A stretch of 64,000 bases of DNA, taken from contig OY821788.1 in NCBI GenBank assembly GCA_963682175.1, positions 13,410,001 to 13,474,000 on the forward strand, written 5' to 3'. A program made the position numbers and the translations under genes. The DNA comes from Triglochin maritima (lineage: Eukaryota > Streptophyta > Magnoliopsida > Alismatales > Juncaginaceae). The notes beneath the pieces were generated by a model. The model saw nothing but the letters and a program-made list of their open reading frames with translations, was not told where the DNA came from and ran no database searches. Shown in pieces: positions 46,635 through 59,400 of the stretch (position 1 is its first letter; each line of letters begins with the position of its first letter).

Positions 46635-47426
46635 ACTCCACGGTACCGAAAATTCCCAAAAGAAATAATCCTTGTGTTCCCAGTGAGTCCGTCATCTTAA
46701 TCTTTCTCGGATCTGTAGTCCAGGCCAGGAGAATACGGATGACCAATGTTTGACCTTCCAGTCAACTTTGTAAGGCAGCAGACAGATGCCTCTACTCCCC
46801 ACCAATAAGGTAATAACCTTCTGCCCCACTTAGGCACTTACAGGCTAGTGCCCAAAAACCAAACACAACCAAAACCAAAAGTGTGTTACAGAGATATTCA
46901 CTGCCCAATTAAGAAAGAAGGGATCTGCCCCCACTGTTAGTGTGTGTTTCCGGAAGGGAAAAAAAATCTAGGGTTTCCGACAAAGAAATTCTTCACTTCT
47001 AAGGTATACTACTTTTATTTCTAGTTTCCAGAGAAATTTCGGGACGCTGTGGATTTGGTGGTTCGAGTGGATTTTAGCTGGAATCCACATGCTTGCTGAG
47101 TTGCTTTTTTTCTTGTCTTTTCTGGATCTTTTTTGGAGTTTATAATAATATATAAAACTGTGGACTTTTGTTGATTGCAGAAGCTGTGGAATCTTAAAGG
47201 TTCTGACTTTTTCCGCGAATTTGAGTTCGTCGTCGAAATCTGGAATTTGGGTAGTTACATCGTTGATTTTGTGTTGCTTTAGTGATTTTTGGGGGGTTCG
47301 GAATAGAGAGCTTCTTTTGTCCAAATTGAGGGTCTCGCGAGGCGGAATTCGGGTTTCTTCGCTTCACGCCATCTGGGAAGGGAGAGGAGAATACTTGGGG
47401 GTGATTAGTCGGGTGGTGGCTTAACT
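46635..47426 (+). promoter_or_regulatory. MACPF gene upstream region and 5' UTR
   Basis: Probable promoter and 5' UTR. A possible 5'-UTR intron has donor AAG/GTATAC at 47003 and acceptor TTGATTGCAG at 47180. No clear TATA box was found. The short ORFs here lack similarity. Confidence 0.4.
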
Positions 47427-50400
47427 ATGGCGCTTAAGGTTCCGCCACAAGAAGCTTCTGAAATCGCGATAAGATCGATTGGTTTGGGATATGATCTCTC
47501 CAATGATATACGGCTGAAGTTCTGCAAGCGTGACTCCTGTCTGATTGACCTCGGACAAGGTGTTGGTGAGTCTGTCGTTGTTCCGGGTAGTGTATCAGTT
47601 AGTAATGTTCCTAAGTTCATAAAGGTTGATAAAGGGGAACGGATGCGGTTTACTTCCGACGTTCTTTCTTTTCAGCAGGTACGATTGGTACAACGCTCCC
47701 ATTGTTAAAATTGAGATGGATGTAACCATGTTTACACTGTTATATGAAATGCTAGATCGTTGCCGTTAGATCATTTTTTGTTGCTGGATGCTTATTCGGT
47801 TCCAGTTCTTAACCCATATAGCTTCTCCAGATTTTCTCTTACTCATTGAAATCCTTATTTGACATTCAGATAAATGTTCATTTTCAGCTAAGACATGTAG
47901 TGCTAACTAAATTGAAATAAAAAGGTACATTTACACTGAATTTTTTATTATTTGACATTCAGATATATTTATTTTCAGTCCCATAATTTAAATTTTGGTA
48001 CAATGTACATGTCAAGCATTGATGTGTGTTAAGTGGTAAACAAGCATCATTGACAAACTTAAAATAGCTCTGCATTTATTTCCTTAAACAAACCTGATAC
48101 ACAATTTAAGTTTTGGAAGCTAGCTTTTGTTATTGATAATGTTGTACTAGTTTTTCCTGGTTTAGCATGGAGTTATAAGAACTCATCTTAATTACCACTG
48201 CTTTTGGAAAGGATACATCTACAACTTATCTACAATCAAATGAAAAGAAGGGTAATTTTTAGTTCCTAATAGGGAAGTGTTAGCTTTGAGAAACCAGCCT
48301 AAAACTTTGGATGAATATCATTGTGAATGTTGTCAAATGTCATAGGACGAAACATTGTTCATCATTTCTCAATGGGACTAATGCATCTTATACACATTTC
48401 AGCTCATGTTTGCATTTTGGGCCCCAATTATGAAAAGTCATGTCTCGACCACTCGGCGCTAGGTATCCCTATTAAGAATGAAACAGAAGGCAGTGATCGG
48501 ATTCTAGTTGTGGTCGTATGGAAAAATTGGAAACTCAGGACAAACAAAAGAGGCAAAGAGCATAGTTGAATGATTTGCCTGGCCCATGACTGTTAGTGCT
48601 TTCAGAAATCGATTTTCTATTCCCTAGATCAACTAATGTCAGTCATCTATCACTGTGGTTTCTTTAAAACTAAGCACTAGTAAACTCTTGAATTTCCTAA
48701 TTGGAAAGTTGTGTGTTCTTGGCTTGGTTAACAGTTAGATTTTTGTGTTAGTGAATATGTTTGGTTGTACTTTTGGCTTGGTTGGGTGATGCAAGATGAA
48801 ATAATGTTACTTCTGTAGCTTATTATCCTTTCACCTGTTACATTAATAATGATTTCTCATGAAGATGGCAGAACAATTCAATCAGGAGTTATCAGTTTCT
48901 GGGAAAATCCCCTGTGGCCTATTCAACCACATGTTTGAATTCTCTGGTAACTGGCAAAAAGATGCATCTGTCACCAAATCTCTTGCATTTGATGGTTGGT
49001 TCATTACACTTTATACTGTAGCATTGTCAAAGTCCCAGATTGTACTTCGTGGGCATGTTAAAGAAGCTGTCCCGTCTTCTTGGGATCCCGCTGCATTAGC
49101 AAGGTAACATATTATTTTTATACTAATTGACAGAAAATTATTAATTACTATGCTAATTAATTACTTCTTTTGATCAAATATTGATTTCCTAAACTCTCAC
49201 AATTGGATATGTTGATTGTTGAACTATAACAGTTTAAATATGCATGTAGTGAAGCCTTGAATGATTCCTAAATACAGATATCCCCAGTATATTGTTGGAT
49301 CGAGTGGATTATGGGTCCACTAATCACTTTTACGTTAATCACCTACTCGTTTTATCGATCGAGTTATATGCAGTGGAATTTAAACAACAAAACGAGCAAG
49401 TAAGAAAAAAGCAAACCACAATGGACACCGTCGGTTTTTATAGAGGTTCGACACCTCACCCGGGTCCTACTCCTCTCTTGTAAGCTCCGCTCGACTCCGC
49501 GAACTCCGCCTACGTCTTCACTAACCACTCCCCGTTCCGGACCGGGAGAGAACGCCTTTTACAAAATAAACTCCGCGAACAACCTCGCGAGCTTGACTTT
49601 CTTCTCTCACAATCCGAGAGAACACTTTGGGCTTTCACCGAAGTTCTTGCTTCTTTTATAACTGAGAACTTGAGTGGAGTACACTCTCTAACTTGAGCAC
49701 ACTTGAATGAGATTGGATTTGTGATTAAAGTGTGGAAATTTGATGTTTGGAGTGTTTGGGATTCTCTCTAATGTTTGAGACAAGTTTGTAGTGGGAAAGT
49801 TGTGTTAAAATGTGTTTTACAACTCTATTTATAAGCATTAGAGGGAATAAAGCCGTTGGGATTGATTGGGTAAAAGTTGATGTGTGATTACACAAAACAG
49901 AATCTGCAGGACCCAATTTTGGCTAAAATCGGTCGACCGGATCGGGATGAACGGTCGACCGTTAGGCAGTTTTGCACTAAGTTCGGTCGACCGCTCAATG
50001 CTACGACTTAGGTACACTTAAGTTATCGGTCGAACACCTAAGGGAAAACGGTCGACCGATTTGTACCAGGCACTTTGGGGTTGACAAACAAATAGATATT
50101 CGGTCGACCGAAACAGGTCTAGCGGTCGACCGTTTTTCAACAGAAGATTCGGGTTTGTCAAGAGATGGACAAACGGTCGACCGATCGTGGTTCTCGGTCG
50201 ACCGATACATGAAATGTATTTGGGGTATAATTGGTTTAATACGAATACGACCGTTGGGTATATACGACAAAAGTAACAGTCGGGAAAATTAAGTTCAAAC
50301 GGTCGACCGAAAGAGATGGTGCGGTCGATCGAAACTGGACAGGGAAACACAAACTGGATTACTTGATCATCCGGTCGACCGAACGGCATGTTGCGGTCGA

Positions 50401-53400
50401 CCGTTTTGGTTCAGACAGCTAAAGTTCAAGTTTTGGTGTTTTCCGGTTTAAGTTTGGGTGATCTATGGAAGTCCAAATAATGTGAATTTTTGTGTGTGAC
50501 TTCTATAAGGAATCTAGTGTGTGTTTCAGTTGATTTTATCTCAAGTATGCTCAAAATACACAAGTTTCTAAATACTCAAACAAATACAAAAGTACATGTC
50601 TTCAAATGAGTTTCATTACATGTCTTGACTTGATTTCCTTTCTTCCTTGAGTCTTGATCACCTGTAGAGGTTAGCACAAAGCAATATATATGCAATGCAA
50701 TATGTGTGCTACTCTACGTGATCATAATTAAGATTATGTTAATTAAATTATCAAAACATAGATTAAGGCCAAAAAACCAACAATCTCTCCCTTTTTGATG
50801 ATGGCAACTTATATCTTAACTCTATCTTAATATATGGAATTTGTGTATGTAAACTATGCATGTTAATGCTCCCCCTATAGATGTGCATAGTTTTTTGTTC
50901 AATTTTATGCCAAATTCCAAGTTACCCCTTTAATTATCTCTCCCCCTTTGAACATCCATCAAAAACAAAATAATGTATGACTTTAAGCATAGAATTTGGA
51001 TGTCTTGTAATGAAGTTGCTCCCCCTTAATTTTGCACTTTATTACACTAATAAATGATATAACATTTAAGCTCCTCTATCAATAAGGCTAGATGAAAATT
51101 ATGAATATGATTCAAGTTAATTTCATTTAAGTTTCAACTTAGGTCTTATTCTAACATCCATTTAAAATTTGACATTTATAATCAATGGATGTGATAAATG
51201 ATTTGCAATGAATAGGGTATAATGATTTGCAATGAATTAAACTCTAAATGATATGACAATTAAGCATATTACAACCTAGATTAGAACCAATTTGATTGAA
51301 AAATTTAGAGGATAGGAGATTATACCAACTTGAAGCTTGAATTGGTTCCAATCTCATTTGGTGATGCAACCGGATTTGAATTTGACGCTTTGGCTCACCC
51401 GATCACCACCAATCTCCTCTTCAAACTCCTACAAGTGTAGATTTAGGTATCCAAACAACTTTGGGTCCTTGAATGTTAGTTTTGGGAACCCAAACCATTT
51501 TGGTTTTAGGAGCCCACACATTTGAGGAATTATGGTTAATGAACATATGCTTGTCATTTAGTGTAGTGAGATACATGGTTTTTCAATTTTGAATTGTAAC
51601 CTAAATCATGTTTTTCAAGGATTGCCTTTGACTACCTAATAACATGTTAAGCATATGAGTTCATTTGTGAATCTTTCTAAATCTTTTCTTAATTGCAAAT
51701 TACAAGCTGTAAGATTTAGTTCATCACAATCTATGGGTGTTGCTTTTAATTTATCAATATTTGATGCATTCTTTTCACATTTAACAATCACCTCATTATT
51801 CTCATTCATGCATGTTTCAATTTGGCTTTGGAGATATTTGATTAACTTTCTAGCACTCTTGTTTTTATCACAAATGATCTCATATTGTTTAAATAAGTCA
51901 TGAAATGCATTTTGAAGCTCATCATATATATAATTTTCATTATTTGCACTAGAGTTTGAGTTATCACTATAATAAGACTTAGTTGAGCATGAATTATTAG
52001 AGCAAGAGTTGGAATCTACCTCACTTTGATCTTCAATAGCCATGAAGCATGAGTGAGCCACCTCTCTTCGACTTTGCAAGGAAGACGACGATGATGATGG
52101 TGATGATGAATCATCCCATGTAGCCTTGTGTGCTTCCTCCTTCCTTTCTCTTCTCTTGCTCTTCTCCTTTTCTCTTCTCCTCTCCCTTCTCTCCTTTTTC
52201 TTCTCCCCTTCTTTTCTCTCATTTTCACTTCTACTTCTTCTTTCATTCTTTTCTCCCTTATCCTTCTTGAGGTATTTAAAGAAGTCTTTTGTTATGACTT
52301 CAATGTCCTCATCTTCTACACTCCTCCTTGGTTGGTCAATATTTGCATGTAATCTCATGGTGAATTTGTTCTTCGATGCTTCCTTCTCCTTTTGATAGTT
52401 GATTTTGAGTTCATACGCCATCAAGTTTCCAATTAATTCCTCCATCTTGAGTTGGGAAAGATCGTGTGCTTCTTCAATTGCAACCACCTTATCTTCCCAA
52501 TCGTGGCTTAATGACCGGAGGAATTTCCTTGTCATCTCTCGTTCATCTAATCTTCTTCCAATAACCAAAAGAGAGTTAGTGATATCGGTGAAGCAAGTGT
52601 TCATTTCGTTTATGTTTTCACCAATTTGCATAGAAAAAATCTCATATTTATGCATGAGGAGACTAATGCGGGTTTCCTTAGTTTTGCTATCCCCCTCATG
52701 ATGCATTTGTAGTCTATATCAAATCTCATATGCACTAACACAACCTCTAATCTTATTATATTCACCCTCATTAAGGCCACAATACAAGATGTTCATGATT
52801 TTCGATTTCTTTCATTTTGGGTCTTGTAAGTGTATCTAATTCATCTTCATTTGGGGGTGTGTATGGATTTTGAAGAAACATCTAATACTTAAGGTCATTA
52901 GAAATTAGGAAAATTTTCATCATATTCTTCCAAAACAAATTCCGCGAACAACCTCGCGAGCTTGACTTTCTTCTCTCACAATCCGAGAGAACACTTCGGG
53001 CTTTCACCGAAGTTCTTGCTTCTTTTACAACTGAGAACTTGAGTAGAGTACACTCTCTAACTTGAGCACACTTGAATGAGATTGGATTTGTGATTAAAGT
53101 GTGAAAATTTGAGGTTTGGAGTGTTTGGGATTCTCTCTAATGTTTGAGACAAGTTTGTAGTGGGAGAGTTGTGTTAAAATGTGTTTTACAACTCTATTTA
53201 TAAGCATTAGAGGGAATAGAGCCGTTGGGATTGATTGGGTAAGAGTTGATGTGTGATTACACAAAATCGATCTGCAGGACCCAATTTTGGCTAAAATCGG
53301 TCGACTGGATCGGGATGAACGGTCGACTGTTAGGCAGTTTTGCACTAAGTTCGGTCGACCGCTCAACGCTACGACTTAGGTACACTTAAGTTATCGGTCG

Positions 53401-56400
53401 AACACCTAAGGGAAAACGGTCGATCGATTTGTACCAGGCACTTTGGGGTTGACAAACAAATAGATATTCGGTCGACCGAAACAGGTCTAACGGTCGACCG
53501 TTTTTCAACAGAAGATTCGGGTTTGTCAAGAGATGGACAAACGGTCGACCGATCGTGGTATCGGTCGACCGATACATGAAATGTATTTGGGGTATAATTG
53601 GTTTAATACGAATACGACCGTTGGGTATATACGACAAAAGGAACGGTCGGGAAAATTAAGTTCAAACGGTCGACCGAAAGAGTTGGTGCGGTCGATCGAA
53701 ACTGGATAGGGAAACACAAACTGGATTACTTGATCATCCGGTCGACCGAACGACATGTTGCGGTCGACCGTTTTGGTTCAGACAGCTAAAGTTCAGGTTT
53801 GGTGTTTTCCGGTCTAAGTTTGGGTGATCTATGGAAGTCCAAATAATGTGAATTTTTGTGTGTGACTTCTATAGGAAACCTAGTGTGTGTTTAAGTTGAT
53901 TTTATCTAAAGTATGCTTAAAATACACGAGTTCCTAAAGACTCAAAGAAATACAAAAATACATGTCTTCAAATGAGCTTCATTACATGTCTTGACTTCAT
54001 TTCTTTTCTTCCTTGAGTCTTGATCAACTGTAGAGGTGAGCACAAAGCAATATATGCAATGCAATATGTGTGCTACTCTAAATGATCATAATTAAGATTA
54101 GGTTAATTAAATCATCAAAACATAGATTAAGGCCAAAAAACCAACATATATGAAATAGCATAGCATATTATATTGATGTGTTAGCCAATAGATGATCATT
54201 AAGGTGATATTTCGTTGAAATTGCTTATGGATTTGCAAACACCACCCTAATTAGTAAATAACAATACTTCTCTAAAGAAATTAAGAAAAAAATCATCAAG
54301 TATTTTTTTCTACTTTATACTCTATTTGGACATTGAATATTAATGATACTTGTTGTGTTCTTCGGGACCAATGCTCTCCCACATAAACTAGAGTTTGTGG
54401 GCCTCATTCTGTCGTTCACTAAATGGTTCTCTTGCTCTTTCCCTTTCTTTTTTCTACTAGGCTTTTAAATCTCAAATGAGCAGCTTGTTTACATTCATGT
54501 GTGAAGATCATATATATTTTAGTGGTTATGTAGACTCAATTAAGGCCATGCTTTAATATTACCATTTAAATTTACAAAATTAGTTGAGACGGCAGTTGCT
54601 ATGAGCCTATAACACATGAACAAAAATATAAGATACATGTAAGATATTTTACGACATCAACACATGACTAGAGATGTTAATTTTGTACAAGTATGATGTT
54701 TTTCCCTAAAACAAAAATAAAAACATTAAATATATAAAAAGTAAAACAATTGGAATGTCAACTGACGAAAAATGATTATTCAGTAGTAGTGTTATTACAT
54801 CTATTCCCTTGTATGTATACTGTTATGAGCTGCACAAATTTGATGTACACTGCATTCTTCTTCATACATTCAACTACTCCTCCATTGTTATTAGCAACTG
54901 TTAGGGTTAGTTTTTTTATTCTTCAAGTCTCCTTTACAAATGGTTATTGGTCAACCTATTGCCTCGCATTGGTGCCAAAAAAGTAGAAATTGTCTCACAT
55001 TGCCAAAATTTCCCTGGTTCAACTCAACTAGTAGAATTTTCAAATTTTTTACAGATGATAGTGCTTCAGATTTTGAGCAATCCTACATCCAGCCAACATT
55101 TTGAATATTTGGTGAGTGGTCGCAATATGGGAATTTGAGCTGGAAGCAATTATTTTTGTCAATTTCCATTGAATTTGGGGAACTTTTGAGGAAATTTTGT
55201 ATTTTTACCTACACCTATTCAAGTTTTTAACTTAAAAGTTCAAAACTATCCCTCTCCAAATGAATATGAAGTTGAAAATGGAAGGAATTATAATCCAACA
55301 AGGCACTTAACTTGATTTATGATTGGTGAAATGGATGGCAGGTGGATCTATTGCAAAACATTTGAAATGTTTTTATATATTGTGCTGAAACTAAATCACA
55401 CTATTTATATATTTAGTTTTTTCAATGGACTTTAATCATCTACGTGGTCTATTCTTGTCTAACAAACATATTTCTTGTGAATGGAAACTATCGATATCTA
55501 TTGAAACAGTCAGTTTCGAATGTATTTTGTCAATCTGTAAGTCGGAGATTCTAATGCATCAATGAGGTTTGAGTCAACTCAATTTTGTACATAATCTCAT
55601 CAATAAAATTTTAGACATTGGATTACTTCTATACTAGGAAGCACGGATACAGATACGGGTATCAGATACGACATGAACACAGGGATACAACATTTTTGTA
55701 AAAAGCAGGATACAGATACGGCGATTGAAATATTAATTAACATATAAATAATACATTTAAAATTATATAACTTAGTGTTATAATTAAAATACACAAATAT
55801 TACCAAATTAGCAATTGTTATTCCAAACAAAGCATTCATAATTCATTGATATAAGTAAACAACGTTTTCACTAATACAAGATAAATGTCACTAATACGTA
55901 TTTCTCGATCATTGTTCGACATCCAAGAGATCTTCAAGTGAAACATCGTCATTAGCAAAAATAACAACTTCCATATCTGGTTCATCAAGCAAAAAGTCCT
56001 TAAATATTTAAAGAAAAACCCTTAAACATTTAAAAAACTACACAATCAGCCGTGTCCATCACAGAATATGCGTGTCCGTGAAGTATCCGGGCTTATCCAT
56101 GACGTATCCGATAATTTGAATTTCACATACTACCCCGGATACGCCACGTGGCTTATCAGACACATATCCATGCGTATCTAACACATATTGGTATCCGGTG
56201 CAAGTACAGTACGGGTACGGAAGATGTTTTGATGAATCCGTGCTTCCCAGCTTGTATATCAGTTTGAACATTGATTATTTATATCTCAGTTTGAATAGGC
56301 TAATCTTTTTCCACACATTACTTGTGTTGAAGATCATCACTTTCAAGCACATCTAAATGCATGTTGGTTTATTATCACTTACGAGGTTTTGTTTCGTCAT

Positions 56401-59400
56401 TCGTGCCTCATTTACTAGAGTTTACTTTGACCGAGTGGATTAGGTGTTATCTTTTTGTGGACAGTGTTTCCTTTTATGGTTTCTATTGTTTCATTTTTTT
56501 ATTCTACTAAGCGATGGGATCCAAACTAGTTTTTAGGTTCTGATCTCTTTTGTATCCAAGACCCAATGCATGGTCATAAGAATTTGCATGTTTTATGGGC
56601 TGGGTTTTTGGAACGTCACGTCATTTTTCATATTGTATCAATTTAAACTACTCCTTGAATTTTTGACATAAAAAAATTTCTTGCCAATAAAAACACTAAT
56701 TCCCTACTTGCAGGTTTATAGATAGATTTGGCACCCATGTTATAGTAGGAGTAAAGATGGGTGGGAAAGATGTTATATATATGAGACAACAACATTCTTC
56801 ATCTCTCCAACCAGCTGAATTTCAGAAAAGGTTGAAGGACTTAGCAGACAAGAGATTTCTAGATGCTAATGAAATGTATATTGAGTCTCACGGAGTGGAC
56901 AAGGTAGCTGCTTTGTTGTGTTTTCTTAGTTATTCTCAATGTTGTAAGCTTTTGTGGATGTGAGCATAATAGTTTTATATCATGAGATGGTCTTACATAA
57001 CATGGATCATTTGACTTCACAGAATTACGGCTGCTCTATCTAATTAGTTCATCATAATTCATGGTATGAGTATCAAGCATCGGAGCATCCCGGTATATGC
57101 CTGATATACCGTCTTTTATTGGGAAATGAATGGTACCCATGGATATTGTTCCCCTTGTGAAGGTTTCCTGTTGTATTTAAAAATACAGGATGAGTAGGTA
57201 GTGTAGTACTATATGATGCAAATAATGAGTTCTCTTGCTTTATATCCTAATCTTGTTCATTGCAGTTTAATAACAGGGATCAGAGGTTAAGGTTTGCAGA
57301 TGCTAGCCCGTCAAGCACATACTCCAGCAAAGAGGTACTTCTATAAAAAATAATTATTGACCTACTTTAACGCATATATTGTATAATTTAGTAACGCTAC
57401 CTCACATTTTCTATAGTGATGAATTATTTTACCTTTCCAGGATATAATGCGAATTTTCAAACGGGGAGGTGGCAGAGATGATAGCACCCTCTCACACTCT
57501 GGATGGTTACAAACCGTTCAGTCGCAGCCTGATATAATCTCTATGTCTTTTGTCCCAATTACATCTCTATTAAGTGGTGTTCCTGGAAGTGGATTTTTGA
57601 GTCATGCCATCAATCTGTACCTGCGGTGTAAGTATCTTTCAGGAATTTGTAGGAATAATTGGTATTGTATTACTGCTACCTCCAGGATCCTAATATTATT
57701 ATTATCTTCAGATCTTGAGTTAATGATTTCTTATGTATAAATAAAATATAAAAAACATGGTTATTGTAGGTGTAAGACGTTTGTCAGTTGTCACCAAACA
57801 CTAGTAATTTTAATGAGCACATGGTTGCTTTTGGTTGCTACATGAGGACTTTTGGGAACCTTCTAAACAAATGAAAATATCAGGAGTTGTACCTGATTAA
57901 ATTTGTTTAGACTTTCTATATTGGTGGTCAATTTTTTGTATCTGCCACTATGGGATTCTAAAATGATGTATCATTCCGCTGAGCTTTCGGTCATTTGAGC
58001 TGATTATGACTGTAATGCAGACAAGCCACGAATTGAAGAATTTCATCAATTTTTGGAGTTTCAATTGCCAAGACAATGGGCACCCATATTTAGTGACCTT
58101 CCCCTTGGTCCCCAGAGAAAATCACGAGGCAGCACATCTTTGCCGTTCAATTTCATGGGTCCCAAACTTCTTGTCAACACAAGTCTGGTAAAGCATATTA
58201 TGTTATATTTTGTCATATTTTGTTCCACAATTTTGTTGAATAACTTGATTATTCGTTAGACTTGTGTTTAAGTTCCATAATCCAAATCCTTTTGAGGTTC
58301 AAGTTTGAGCGAAACAACATTCAATAAAATAATTTTTTTCTTAGGGGGTGTTAGTGGCGTGGAAAGCGACGGAAAATGATTTTTGGAGTCAACCGGAAAG
58401 TAAAGGAAAACAAAATCCAGTGGAAAATAATTTCCTTTGACTGAATTTTGTTGTTTGTGCATGCGTCGGAAAGTGATTTGGGGAAAGGAGATTTCTGTTG
58501 TTTGCTCATACTTTTTATGTCCACTGCGACGGGTCGGTCGGGGGTCTCGCTCACCGGTGAGCGAGCGGCATTCCACCTCGCCGGTGAGGTGGCAGGGGTT
58601 GCAAGGGGGGCAGCGCCCTCTGAAAACCAAGCACAATGTAAAAATTTCAACAGTTTGGATAAGGAAAACGGACGACTGAACTAGTTTCGGTCGACCAAAA
58701 TGAGACTTCTCAGAATGAACGTAAACGGAAGACCGAACTATGTTCGGTCGTCCGAACGGGTCATTCCAGTTAAGAATTCGGTTGACCGAAATATGTTCGA
58801 TCGTCCGTTACAATCATTTCGGTGGACCGAATGTTTGACGGTCAACTGAAAACATTTGGTTTTCGTGGCTTTTCGACCTCAAAATGACGGAAAACTCAAA
58901 GAAAATTTTATACATACCAAATAATCCGACGGAATCCATGTCTCCGTGTACAAACAACCCCCTTTCCGGAGTCAACCGGAATCCAAATTCCGTTTCCGTC
59001 GGATTCCCTCGGAATCCGACTGCACAAACCCCCCCTTAGTAACAAGCCTCTAATACGTGTTGAAACTTATGGGTGCAACACATTGTTGGACTTGTGATAT
59101 GCATATCCAATTATCTATATTTACAATTTGAATATTAGCAATCATGTGAGGATACATGGATAAATTGCTTAGGTAACAAAAGTGAATATCCATGTTCTAA
59201 AATTGGGATAGGATCATACTAGTCAAAGATGGAGATGGACCAAAAACAAATTTGGTGCAAACAGGAGTGAATGCGCCACTGTTAAATCAAGTTTTAGGAT
59301 AAAAAATAATTCCAAGGCTTACTGTACCAAATATAGTTTATATCATGAAAGTTAGTCATCAACATTACGCATTGCGTTTGACCATCTACCATTTAAAAAT

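Larger units (their letters stand above)
49293..54146 (-). mobile_element. deleted copia element in MACPF intron 2
   Basis: 4.85 kb, antisense to the gene, target duplication TATAT (49288-49292 and 54147-54151). Left LTR 49293-50782; right LTR about 52933-54146, lacking its primer-proximal about 270 bp. A polypurine tract (minus strand AAAGGGAGAGAT) adjoins the left LTR, followed by a 3' noncoding region. Only gag remains; protease, integrase, RT and RNase H are missing. Confidence 0.88.

Noticed and set aside
48327..48569. 80-residue ORF in MACPF intron 1
   Set aside because: No similarity and it would disrupt the exon 1 to exon 2 join, which matches the family.
49930..50403. Regularly interspersed short repeats resembling a CRISPR array
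   Set aside because: Repeats are 10-bp palindromes with irregular spacing inside a plant copia LTR; there are no cas genes and the host is a plant.
52016..52395. K/E-rich and L/F/S-rich ORFs in several frames
   Set aside because: Shadows of the basic, low-complexity stretch of the copia gag on the minus strand.
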